Assembly (NCBI GenBank): GCA_905250025.1
Contig: CAJNOJ010000031.1
Span: 186,001 to 250,000, forward strand
Origin: Adineta ricciae
Taxonomy: Eukaryota; Rotifera; Eurotatoria; Adinetida; Adinetidae
Direction: 5' to 3'
Length of the DNA: 64,000 nucleotides
Shown here: positions 48,602 through 59,918 of the stretch, in pieces
How the letters are laid out: every line of letters starts with the position of its first letter
Numbering within the stretch: the first letter of the stretch is position 1
Program-made: the position numbers and the translations under genes
Notes under the pieces: model-generated
Databases searched by the model: none
Seen by the model: only the letters and a program-made list of their open reading frames with translations
Told to the model about the DNA's origin: nothing

Positions 48602-51600
48602 ATGACAACAAACGCTGAATATCCAACAACATCAGATGAGGAAGATTCGTTAGAAGAAGAAAAAACAGTGAGTGGATCGACTCGAAGGGGCGAATTTCAA
48701 GGTCGAATTTTCAAATGGACAAACTATTTACATGGTTGGCAAGAACGATATCTCATCTTAAGACAAGGATTTTTAAATTATTATAAAAACGAGTACGATT
48801 CGACACTGGGCTGTCGTGGTGCTCTCGCTGTTCGACAAGTTATAACTCAGGTAGATGAGTTCATTTCGATATTCACATTCGATCATATTGATTTTTCCAG
48901 CCACATGAATTTGACGACTGTCGTTTCGNGGACAAACTCTTTACATGGTTGGCAAGAACGATATCTCATCTTAAGACAAGGATTTTTAAATTATTATAAA
49001 AACGAGTACGATTCGACACTGGGCTGTCGTGGTGCTCTCGCTGTTCGACAAGTTATAACTCAGGTAGATGAGTTCATTTCGATATTCACATTCGATCATA
49101 TTGATTTTTCCAGCCACATGAATTTGACGACTGTCGTTTCGATATACGCGTTGGTGATTCGGTGTGGTACCTTCGTGCTCATAGTACAGAAGATCGCGAA
49201 CGATGGATGCAGGTGCTAGAAGAACATAAACAACTGTGTAAAAGCGAATCGGATTACGGAGGTGAAACAAATCTAAGACGACATCCAAGTATCGGATCGT
49301 TAGCGTCAGCAGCAAGCGCCAGTGTCGCTTCGACCGGTTCTTTTCGGGTAGGGAATTTGTGTTTGAAAAAGAAAGATGGTTCATGTCGTTTTGCTTCCAG
49401 AGAGATCGTAATTTAAAAGAGAAGTTACATGAATTAGAAACATTCCGAGAGCTACTTGGACAACAAGTTCAGACTTTACAAACATATTTTGATGCATGTG
49501 CAAATTCAGTAACTAAAGGATTTGAGCCATACCAAAAAGAATGTGAGTTTCATGCGTTGAAGAAAGATTTAAAATGAATGCATTCTTTGTGATTTAGATG
49601 AGAATGCCCATGACTTAGATTTTGAAGATTCAGTAGACAAAAACCATGCTACACCAACTCTAACTAATGAACCTGGAAAAAGTGCAATACCAAAATCAAG
49701 TTAGTTTTCATACTTCAATCTAAAATCATAGCTATTCAAAATTCTAGAGATCGAAGGTTTCGCACTAGACGATCATGCAGCTATGTCAATCGATTTCAAA
49801 GGAGAAGGTTCGAACGAAACGTTAATATTTCTCATTTTCTAACTGTGTTTTTGTTCGTTATTTATAGCTTTGACATTCAAAGCAACTACCGATGGTGTTA
49901 TACATAATCTTACTATTTGTATTGAACTGATGCAAAAGCGAGAAGATATATGGAGAAAGAAATATGAAAAAGTAAACATTACGAATTCAAAGTTCTTTTC
50001 GAACTTTAGTTTTGACTTTTTCATAGGAATTAGAACGACGAAGGAAATTTCAAGATTTGTATGGTAAAATAATCAAGCAAAACATTCCCGCACTTGGCTC
50101 GCCGGATGCCGAAGTAAATCACTTACAAGAAATCTAATTTCATTGGTTAATCGTTCTCTTTCAGGAAGGTCCACATAGTACATTGAAAGAAGATGAATTT
50201 TATGATGCTATCGATCAATCCCTGGATCGTATTGATCGTGAAACCGACGACCTTTACCGTTCAGTAAGTAACGCTTTCTCGGCTTTTTTTTCTTACTTCA
50301 CACATTACTCATTTTAAAAACTCCCTGACAGTTTGCAAGATAAGAATGAAACGTGTCAAATTTACTGCTAGAAACCGAAAAGAAAACAATAGATTCATTG
50401 CTTTAGTCACTTATTTGATGACAAAGCAGATTTCCATTTCTCGTACGTTCTATTCTTCACCTTCAATGACACTTTTTTTTCAAACTTTGATCAATACTAT
50501 TACATCATTGTTGAAGAATAATGATGTGTCACATATGGGATGACGATGAGGCGAGAGGGCTCGTTCGCATCATGAGTACGCCTGGAATCGCAGAACACGT
50601 AAACAATAAAAGAAACATATGAAATGCTCGTTCCCTCTCCTCTCGTTCTTCATTCCTTTTGTAACTGTTAACTACACGCACTATTAAAACCCACGGTGTA
50701 CAAACGTACGCGATACTGATAAGAGAAAGCGAAACATTTTACAATGAAATCGTTTAAAAAAACTTTTCATATTCCGCCATCCTATGCATTTACAGCTGGC
50801 TGTTCAAACCCAACAACAGTTATATCTTTAGCACCATTTGTTTCCTCTTGTGCATCTCCATTAAACTATGTTGGTGGTTTACGACCGTATTATCAACAAA
50901 GAAAATTCCTTATCACACCAAATCCACCATCTCGATCCTCTTCTCCGGCAGTCTCAACTGTTGGAATTCACAGTACAGATGATGATCAGTACGAAACACC
51001 ACCGTCATCAGTAGATAGTGGTGACGAAACCAGTGAAATGAATCCATTTGAAGTTCTAGCTAAAAAAGAAAATTTCAATCAGGTTCGCCATAAAAATCGC
51101 CTCGAAAATTAATCTTTCTTTTCTTCAATTCTCAATATGTTTATTTTCTGATCTTTGTTCTTTTCCAGGCAAAATCATCATCGAGTGATCGTTCACGAAC
51201 GACAGCAATCAAGTCAAAAAGTTCCACAAATGCCACAGCTGTGTCGGCAACAGGCAACCATAAGGCACTTGTCAGTGAAAAACATCGATTAAGTGCTGAA
51301 GTAATATCCTTGTTTTTGTCTTCGTTCGAATCGAGAATTCATGATGAATTTGATTGATAATTAGATCGAGCGAGTTGTTCAAGGACATTTAAAATACAAA
51401 TACGAAGACGTTAGTGATGGCTGGGATTTAATACATCAGGAAGGTGAGATGAAAGTTTATCGACGTGAAGTAGAAGAAAATGGTCTTGTTCTCGATCCAA
51501 TGAAGATATTCCATACGATCAAAGTAAAGTAGATTAGTTTATTTTAGAAATTATATGTGAAACTTGACATAGGGAGTAACTGGTCATGAAATCTGTCATT

Positions 51601-52406
51601 ATTTCTGGGAGTTTCAATATCGAATGGAATGGGAAAGTATGTTCGAATCAATAATCTTTTCTATTTGTATCTTATCTGATGCCATTTAAGCTACGCTTGA
51701 TTCAACGAAGATTATTGAAGTCTTAGATCCTCAAACAGTTGTCTTTTATCAAGTACATAAACGTGTATGGCCAGCTGCTCAACGCGATTCATGTTTTTGG
51801 TCACATATCCGCTCATTTACAAGTTCGGATGAAGATCAGCCAACATGGCTTGTAGTCAACTACACAACTCCACATCTCCTCGCACCTGTAAACTAAAAAA
51901 CTTCTTTTGAAGCATTTTGTGGAATTTATTTTTGTGTAGATCAAATCACCTCAAGTTCGTATCGTTGCCAATGTTGCTTTAATCTGCGAAACAGTCATTA
52001 ACGAACCACCACTAAATCCCAAAGACATCAAACGAGAAAATATCGAATGTAAACTGACCTATGTTGCATTTGGTAAGAACACATTTTTCAATCGAATCCA
52101 GGGCACTGAATTTTGAAATCCTAACAAACGATTTCATTTATGTGACTTGTCAAGAGAGGAATTTCAACATGAGTCATTTGAAACATTCCAATTCATTCAT
52201 GTTGTTTTTTTTAGTAAACCCTGGTGGCTGGGTGCCCAGTGCAGCATTGCGCAGGTAAACTTTATTCATATGCATATTTTTCTTAATTGAAAAGTGTTGT
52301 TTTTTTTTACGACTTTAGTGTAGCAAAACGTGAATATCCTCGATTTCTGAAACGTTTCTCAAGTTATGTTCTTGAGCAGACACGTGACAAACCAATTCTA
52401 TTTTAA
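48602..52406 (+). CDS. CERT1: Ceramide transfer protein CERT (PH, FFAT, START)
   Basis: Multi-exon. The PH domain starts at about residue 33 ([40 protein letters not shown]). A Ser-rich linker ([20 protein letters not shown]) is the equivalent of the CERT serine-repeat motif. It is followed by coiled coil, the FFAT motif DEFYDAID for binding VAP at the ER, and a long linker. The START domain follows ([78 protein letters not shown] end). CERT carries ceramide from ER to trans-Golgi. A 212-bp repeat around an N at 48929 duplicates part of the PH exons; removing one copy restores the frame. The join from 50265 to about 50729 (intron near 460 bp) is inferred from phase. Confidence 0.9.
48717..49141 (+). 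repeat. Direct duplication of 212 bp around a single N (assembly join)
   Basis: 48717-48928 and 48930-49141 are the same 212 bases apart from one visible difference (aaactatt versus aaactctt), separated by one N. Each copy contains the end of CERT PH exon 1, the intron and the start of the next exon. This pattern suggests overlapping contig or haplotype ends that were scaffolded but not merged. Confidence 0.9.
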
Positions 52407-52747
52407 TGCTGTTTTTCTTATATTCTTCGGTCTTTCTCTTGTTCTCTCAATCTTATTTATCCTAAAAAATAATCGTTACACGAGACGTCTCAACATATCA
52501 ATATTTGTTGTTTTTTTTTAATCTTCTATTACTTGTATTGTTATTTCTGTTTTGTTTCTTTTTCTACATGTCATCATCTACACATTTGTACACCATGTGA
52601 TGATATGAATGTTCATTGTCGTTGTTCTCTTTCACACCAAAGACAAGTCTTTTTCAAACATTTATAGAGAGAGAAAGAAAGAAATCGTTACTCGCCGTTG
52701 AGGATAAATGGAAATCTCGTGTTTTTCTCTTTTTACTTCTATTTAGA
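52407..52747 (+). other. Spacer between CERT and the Aurora-like kinase
   Basis: 341 bp, very T-rich, with the character of a 3' UTR followed by an outron. A possible acceptor (acttctatttag) ends at 52746, one base before the Aurora ATG. Frames here extend the kinase N-terminus upstream, but they lie before the acceptor. Confidence 0.4.
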
Positions 52748-53899
52748 ATGATCAAAAATGTGTCTTCGTCGACGCCTATGCGACCAACCATAAACATTCA
52801 ACACGATTCATATGAATTCTCCGAAGATGTGCTGAAATCACCTTCGACACATGTTTCAATGGACGTCTCGAATGTCGCCACTCCGTACCAACCGAAAAGT
52901 CAGCAACTGAATGAAAAACGAACGAAAAAATGGTCTATTGATGATTTTAATATCGGTCGACGATTAGGCGAAGGTTCCTATTCAACAGTAATTCTTGTTG
53001 AAGAGAAGAAAACAGGTTTTCTCTGCGCTCTCAAAGTAATCAAGGTACTTTGACAACTATTTTCGATTGAAATTCTCACTGAATCCTTGATTTTCATCTA
53101 GAAATCAGTTATTCGTCAATACCAACAAGAACATCAACTAATACGCGAACTCGAAATTCATATGCGTTTATTTCATAAACATATCCTACGCATGTATGAC
53201 TTTTTCTATGATTCGAACCGTATCTATGTTATTCTCGAATATGCTGCTAATGATACATTAGCATCTTATTTAAAAAAACATCAACATTTAGATAATACTC
53301 GAACAGCAACGTTTATTTATCAAATAGCTGATGCATTGAATTATTGTCATCGATTGAAAATTATGCATCGAGATTTGAAACCTGAAAATATTCTCCTCGG
53401 TCAATTTCATGAAATCAAACTAGCTGATTTCGGTTTGGCACTCCATTGTCCAAGTTCGCGTCGAACACAATACATTGGCACAATGGATTACATGGCACCG
53501 GAAGTGATCGAAAACGAGGATGTCAATAACAGCGATCTATCAGCATCATCTGCAGATTCAACAACAACTAAAGTACCTATGCCGTATGAAGAATTAGCTG
53601 ATTTATGGAGTTTAGGTATCATAACATATGAATTACTTGTTGGAATTACCCCATTCTATGATCCTGAGATAACAATCACGAAAAAACGTATCTTGTCCTG
53701 TGATTATGTCTTACCCGATGAAATGCATTTGGATGGTAAGCATTTGATAACACATTTACTTCAATATGATCGACAAAAACGTTTAACAATCCCGAACGTC
53801 TTCGAACATAAATTCATTCGAACCTTTGCCCAAACGAATTTTCTCAATGAGACATTTCATCAATTCGCTACGATGCATCATTCTCAAACAAATACTTAA
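52748..53899 (+). CDS. Divergent Aurora-family kinase with insertion in the activation region
   Basis: Two exons (52748-53044, 53102-53899) give 364 residues. A Ser/Thr-rich N-terminus precedes the kinase domain: KWSIDDFNIGRRLGEGSYST (Gly loop), LCALKVIKK (catalytic Lys), [63 protein letters not shown] (HRD), LADFGLALHCPSSRRT (DFG), GTMDYMAPEVIE, DLWSLGIITYELLVG. The EHQL, LNYCH, and HxPSSRRT wording is Aurora-specific. Compared with Aurora RRTTLCGT, this protein has RRTQYIGT, so the usual autophosphorylated Thr is Gln. About 27 extra residues, Ser-rich, separate APEVIENE from DLWSLG. Aurora kinases control mitotic entry, spindle and cytokinesis. No D-box or KEN motif is seen. It is probably an active but differently regulated paralogue. 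Confidence 0.82.
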
Positions 53900-54180
53900 A
53901 ATAATTCTAAAAATTGATTGTCTAATGTCAGATATATTTTCCTTTTCTTTTCGAAGAATGTTATATGTGTACATATATATAGAGAAATAAATATATATTA
54001 CAAATATCNNNNNNNNNNNTGAGACATTTCATCAATTCGCTACGATGCATCATTCTCAAACAAATACTTAAAATAATTCTAAAAATTGATTGTCTAATGT
54101 CAGATATATTTTCCTTTTCTTTTCGAAGAATGTTATATGTGTACATATATATAGAGAAATAAATATATATTACAAATATC
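53848..54180 (+). repeat. Direct duplication of 161 bp around an 11-N gap (assembly join)
   Basis: 53848-54008 and 54020-54180 are the same 161 bases, separated by 11 Ns (54009-54019). The first copy holds the last 17 codons of the Aurora-like gene and its 3' UTR. The second copy would be a redundant partial tail with no gene before it. Again it looks like an unmerged contig overlap. Confidence 0.9.
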
Positions 54181-54835
54181 TCCATTCATATTTGTCGATC
54201 GACGCGGTCAAGGAAACGATCTATTATGAAAAAACGAAAGACAGTTTTCGACCATGACACAAGTTTGATCTCTCAAACAGGTGTAATCTTTGAGCACAGA
54301 AACCTGATGATGTTTAACTATGTACTACAATTAGGTAATCTTTGATGAGTAGATGCATATGTTCTATTCGTATTAGTTTCCAAGGTTTGTTTACTGGATG
54401 ATTTTAACCAATATCAGTGCTCCGATTGTATAGAACAACAAAGCGAGATGTCAGGATGTAAAAGAAAACAATCAGTACAAGAAAAAAAAGCGAATTACCG
54501 GTACATCTTGTTTAGGTGATTATAAAGAAATACGAAATAGTGTATAAGAATAGATACAAGCGAATTGTATTTCATCCTGTTTTAGTATCCTTTCAAATGT
54601 CAATCTTCAATTGCGTGCATAATGAATTTCAAGTTTTAAAGGATTAATATTTGCGTCGTTCGGAACAAAACTTGAAACTTTCTTGCAAACATCCTTATTG
54701 ACATAAACTTCTACTTGTAAATGTTATTCATTTGCATCATTTACTTAACTTCTATTTATACGCGATATTTACAAAACAGCCCGATATAAATATAATCAAC
54801 ATTGCAGAAATATTCAATTTAGTTTTCTATTAACG
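53900..54835. other. Spacer between the Aurora-like gene and SLC26
   Basis: About 940 bp, including the duplicated Aurora tail up to 54180. The remainder is AT-rich with no supported gene and presumably holds the SLC26 promoter. Confidence 0.45.
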
Positions 54836-57497
54836 ATGACACATTTACAAACTCGTAAGGAAGGTGATGAAGGTATTTCGAATGTTGAATTTTGCACGAG
54901 ATCGGATGAAACTCGTCGTAATCGTCGACTACAATCATTTGTTGATTGTTATGGTGTTGAAAAGCCGAGTTTATCCACATTTGAACAAACGAAACGATAC
55001 ACGAAGAAGAAATGTTCTTCAGTTACCTTTGAATGCTGTATTAACATACTTCTCAAACGAATACCTCTTTTTCGTTGCTTAAAAACTTACAATCTTCGAA
55101 AAGATCTTTTCGGTGATATCATCGCGGGAATAACCGTCGCGATTATGCACATACCACAGGGTAAAACAAACATTTAACATGAGAAAAAGTTTGAATTTCT
55201 ATAATCAATAAAAGGTATGGCTTATGGAACACTTACAACTTTACCACCTGTTTATGGTAATTTAGTGGAAAACATATATGAACTGAAGATAACTTTTTTT
55301 ACTTATAGGACTCTACGTTTCATTTTTTCCGGTTATTATCTACATGATTTTTGGCACATCACCACATTTATCTTTAGGTAATTCACTCGAATTCAAGTTT
55401 ATCTCTAATTGCGAAGTATGTATTCTAGGAACATTCGCAATTATATCGTTGATGACTGCACAAGCTATTGACAGTGTTTCGTTCGAGCCATCGAATATAG
55501 TTACTCAAAATGGAACCATTGCAAATCTGACAGGTTCATCATCCGTTGATATCAAATTACATGCAGCCACTACTCTTGCTCTTCTTGTCGGTCTTATTCA
55601 AGTATACAAACCTCGATACATCTAGAACATGTTCTTTAATCTGCTCTCTTTCTATTTTTCAGCTATCGCTATCCTTTCTTCGACTTGGATTTCTAACTGT
55701 TTACTTAACTGAACCTTTTATCAGTGGATTCACTACCGGTGCCGCAACACATGTTTTTACAAGTCAGATTCCATCAGCTTTTGGGATTCGTTCTCCGCGT
55801 GGAATCAATGGAGCATTTAAATTGCCGCGAATATACGTAAAATTAATTCAATCAATCTTTTCGCATATCAATTGGATATCCACAGCCATTGCTGCTGTTT
55901 CTATTGTTACTTTATATATCGCGAAATATCTAAATGATCGATATAAATCAAAAATTCGAATTGTTCTTCCGTTAGAATTAGTTCTTGTACGTTCAAGAAG
56001 ATATTTGTTTTATAATGAAAGAAATCATTCAGATTGTTATAGGAACAACGGTATCACATTTTCTACAATTACATTCAAAATATGCGGTCGCAGTTGTTGG
56101 ACAAATTAAACGAGGTTTACCGGCGCCTTCACTTCCATCATTCGATCATACGGATAAATTACTCGTACCAGCTATTACTATAGCTGCTGTTAGCTTATCA
56201 ATCTCGATATCAATGGCCAAAATGCTAAGTCGGAAACATACGTATAAAGTCAGTTCAAATCAAGTAAGTCAGAACTTCAAATGAAGAGAAACAACGAGAT
56301 GATTTGATCTGATAATTAGGAATTATTAGCTTATGGAATGGCCAATACAGTATCGTCGTTCTTTCAATGCTATCCGAGTGCAGGCTCATTGAGTCGTTCA
56401 GCTGTACAAGAAGGTAGTGGAGGAAGAACGTTACTTGTTGGCGGTTTTTCTTCACTCGTTTTGGGCTGTGTACTTGTTGCGTTAACTCCTCTATTTCAAT
56501 CATTACCCATGGCTTGCCTTGCTGCGATTATTATTGTGAATTTAAAAGGTTTATTCCTTCAATTAAAAGACTTCATGTTATACTTTCGAATTAGCAAACT
56601 TGAATGTGTAAGTCGTTGGCAAATAGTACAAGTAAAAAGTTTATTATTCAAATTTGTAGATATTATGGACAATCACTTTTGTAACCGTTGTTTTATTCGA
56701 TGTGGATATTGGCCTGTATGTTGGATTAAGCACGTCATTTTTTATTAATACTGTTCGCACTCAAAGGTAGTTTGAAGGCGGAATGATATTTTCGTTTTCT
56801 TTTTCTTTTTCTTTCTCGTCTGCTCCTTCTATTAGACCTCGATTTTTTGTCCTTGGTCAAGTGGATAATACCGGTATTTATAAAAGTACAACAAATTTTC
56901 CATCTGTACGCTTATAGTTTATTCATTTCATTAACTATTCTCTCGGTTTCTACATGTCTAGGTTCAGCAATATCCGGGTATTAAGATTCTTCGATTTGAT
57001 GAATCACTTTATGCATGTAACGCACCATTCTTCAAACGAAAATTCTACGAATTGATTGGTATGGAAACAACCGAAGAACCGATTGTATCTTGTCGTAGAC
57101 CAGAAACATTCGACACGAAGACTGATGTTCTATTAAAATATATCATTCTCGAATGTTCACCATTCAATTACATTGATACTGTCGGTGCGAAATTACTCAT
57201 TCAAGTGAGTAACACAAACTGACTCGACGATTTTTGCTATGTATCGCATGTTTTGATAGATTTTTAATGATTTGAAAAAACGGGGTATTCAATTATATTT
57301 AACAGAATGTCGATGTAAGTTGTAGTTTGACTGGAATCGTTTGATTTGTTGTGTTGATTTTAGATGAAGTCCGCCATACACTTGATATCATGAAATTCTA
57401 TGAAAAAACAGAATTGCATACGATTTATGTGACCACTCACGATGCTGTAATGACAGCAGTTGCAGCGTTAAATCAAATCCCAACGACAAATAATTGA
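54836..57497 (+). CDS. SLC26-family anion transporter (SulP fold with STAS domain)
   Basis: Multi-exon gene with introns of about 50 to 70 bp. After an N-terminal cytosolic region (residues 1-85) the membrane domain begins with YNLRKDLFGDIIAGITVAIM and HIPQGMAYGTLTTLPPVYGL, the SLC26 signature around the first helices. It continues with FFPVIIYMIFGTSPHLSLGT, FLTVYLTEPFISGFTTGAAT, HVFTSQIPSAFGI, ELLAYGMANTVSSFFQCYPS, GSLSRSAVQEGSGGRTLLVG and FDVDIGLYVGLSTSFFINTV. A C-terminal STAS domain follows (YPGIKILRFDESLYACNAPF, KYIILECSPFNYIDTVGAKL, RGIQLYLTEC). Family members exchange chloride, bicarbonate, sulfate, oxalate or iodide; this one lies nearest to the SLC26A5/A6-type group, but the substrate cannot be told from sequence. 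The SLC26 pocket residues appear conserved. Confidence 0.92.
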
Positions 57498-57841
57498 ATT
57501 TTCGTTTTCTCTAAAACGGTTTTGCTATTCAAAAGGGGGGGGGGGGGGGGGGGAAGATCTGTAGTTAATTTTTTAAAAAAATTCTCTAATGTTTCTGTAA
57601 ATCTTCATTATTAAATTCGATGTAGTAAATGGCAATAATTGTTCTCTATTGCTTCATATAAATACATAATATATTAGTCCAATAAAGAAAGAAGAAAAAA
57701 AGTATACGAAGAAGATTTCTTATTGTACAGACAACAAAAAGAAAAGCCAAAGCAAACAATTCCGTAGGTTATGATTGTTTCTCCGAAAAATTCGAAGTTG
57801 CCATTGTATCACTGTTAATCATTTGATTCAATGAGTCAATT
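57498..57841. other. Convergent spacer with a 19-base poly-G run
   Basis: 344 bp between the convergent SLC26 and FGFRL1 genes. It is AT-rich except for an uninterrupted run of 19 G at 57535-57553. No gene is seen. Confidence 0.7.
57535..57553 (+). repeat. Poly-G homopolymer, 19 bases
   Basis: Nineteen G in a row just downstream of the SLC26 stop codon. It is exceptional in such AT-rich DNA and could form a G-quadruplex or be a sequencing or assembly artefact. Confidence 0.95.
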
Positions 57842-59918
57842 TCAAAGAGCTTGCACTCGCGCATAGTACAGATTCGAACTGGTCAATGAAGCCAGATCTG
57901 AGGAGAGAGTAGGTCCGTATCTTCCTTGTTGTTGTGGATGAAGATATTGTTGCTGATGTCTTGTAATCGGAATAGAATCAACACTATTGGCGATATAATC
58001 ATTACTTGTTCGAGTTGTCGTTGCTGATGGAATCATTGTACCGTTATGATGAATCAAAGGTTGTCGAGGTTTGACCGAAGATTTCAAAGCATCACTTGAA
58101 TGTGAGTGATGACTGTGATGGCGACTAGATTTTTGATGACGATGACGACGACAACAAAAAATAGAGAAGAGAATGATACCAAGTAAACAAAGTGGAATGA
58201 TAATCACGTAAAATAAATGATTATTCAGATTCGCTGAAGGTATCGTTGCTGAAAAAGGCAAAGATTTTGGGCTTTGATTTGCACAAGAATAGCAATTGAT
58301 CGCTTCTTTACCTTTGCGACGATCGATGACATCAATGAAAGCTTTTTTATAATTCGTGGCTCTATCATTTTGGGTTAAACATATATATTGTCCACTTTCT
58401 CGAGCAGTTGCTTCAGGAATAATCAGTGGTTTCGAGAGAACACTATTGGGTTCTTGCCGTAATTGTTGTTGATTAAAATTTTCCAGACTTTCATATTGTT
58501 CAGAGCCAAAGACAATAGCATCAGGTCGAAATAGTTGTTGAACGTCAATTTTTCTTAGCCATTGAATTTTGGTTGAAAGATCATTGGTTTGAACACGGCA
58601 ATTTAATACTACTGTTTGTCCCAAATCAACACTCGCATTTTGGGGATCATTACCAACAAATTGTAATTTCTCTACAAAGAAAAACATTTTTAAATGGAAA
58701 ATCTATTTTTTAAATTCATTACCTGTAACAACAAGGATATAAGTAGCATTAATAGCGCCGAATGAATTAAATAGTTCACATGTATAATTGCCAGTATCAG
58801 ACTGACGTAAGTCTTTAATAATTAATATCTGACTTCTATAAAAAAAGATAATCTATTCATCAAATTCAATGCATATTCATGGAGCTTACTGTGTAACACC
58901 GTATTCATCTTCGGATAAGATTCGCCCATTCTTCTTCCAACGTATTTCTGGTAACGGTTTACCAGAAGCTAAACATTTCAACTGTACAGTTGTACCTTCA
59001 GGTTGAATAACTTTCGTTGGTTCCGAATGACCACTACCATCCGTTCGTGAGACAAATTCTGGTGCTTCTAAAAGACACATACGAAATCATTTCAAACCAA
59101 ACAAATAGACAATCTAAATACCTCCACTCGGTGATTCAATATCCCAAGGAATCAAACTTTGTGAGTCATATTCATTTGCATTATTCGATGATGTTCGATT
59201 TGCTATTATTAAATCGAATTGATTTGTATGTTTGATGCTTTAAATGAAAACTTACATTTAACATTAACACGAAATTGTACTTGTACACTGCCGAATCCAT
59301 TGACAACATTGCATTTGTACAGACCGCCATCCGTCGACTGTGCTTTTGGAATTTTTAATAGAAAACGTTTGATTAATAGATTCGTTGATGACCATATAGG
59401 TTCAAGATCTTCATTATTTTTCAACCATTGAATTGATAAATCAGGGGTATTAATCACTGGACATTGTAACTCAATCGGATCGTTTTCATCGACATTTAAC
59501 GTTACAAAATTGGATGCATTCGGAAGAAGAGTCGGTGGACCTAAAATGTCATTAATTTACTTCAATTTTGACCAGTCTGGATTAACCAAATTATCCATTC
59601 AATCTTTAATTTACGTGAGAACTCACAAATCTCTGTCTCTAATGATATTCTCTCCATCATCGTGTCCAAACAGTTTCAACTCTCAAAAGAATAGGGCCAC
59701 TAACAATGCTAATTTTCAATGAGCTCTTTGAAGTTTTTATCAAGATGCATTATCATTGATCTTTGCGCATAACAAAAGCCAGTCGTGTTTCTTAGCTTGA
59801 TAATGATCAACTTCTTTCTAATTTGTTGCAGTTTCATTAGAAAATGTTAGTCATACTTACCTCGTGCGAGAACATGCCCGATGTAAACAACAAGTAAAGG
59901 AAATATTAATTGATTCAT
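57842..59918 (-). CDS. FGFRL1: FGF receptor-like 1 (three Ig domains, one TM, no kinase)
   Basis: Five or six exons, the first (59918 to about 59863) with signal peptide MNQLIFPLLVVYIGHVLARG and followed by an intron of about 320 bp. Ig1 has VTLNVDENDPIELQCPVI, IQWLKNN, and STDGGLYKCNVVNGFGSVQV. Ig2 has TTVQLKCLASGKPLPEIRWK, SDTGNYTCELFNSFGAINA TYIL. Ig3 has NASVDLGQTVVLNCRVQTND, IQWLRKIDV and ESGQYICL. A transmembrane helix (LFYVIIIPLCLLGIILFSIF) precedes a His/Ser/Gln-rich cytosolic tail of about 110 residues (HRHQKSSRHHSHHSHSSD). There is no tyrosine kinase. The Ig sequence and the GAINATY element match FGFRL1, which binds FGF and heparin and acts as decoy and adhesion/fusion protein. Its tail in vertebrates is also His-rich. 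Confidence 0.9.

Noticed and set aside
48717-49141. A genuine tandem PH-domain duplication in CERT.
   Set aside because: The copies are almost identical including the intron, and they flank an N, so an assembly join is more likely.
53783-54185. Two minus-strand frames with repeated Ile/Tyr-rich sequence near 53780-54185.
   Set aside because: They are antisense readings of the Aurora 3' UTR in the two duplicated copies.
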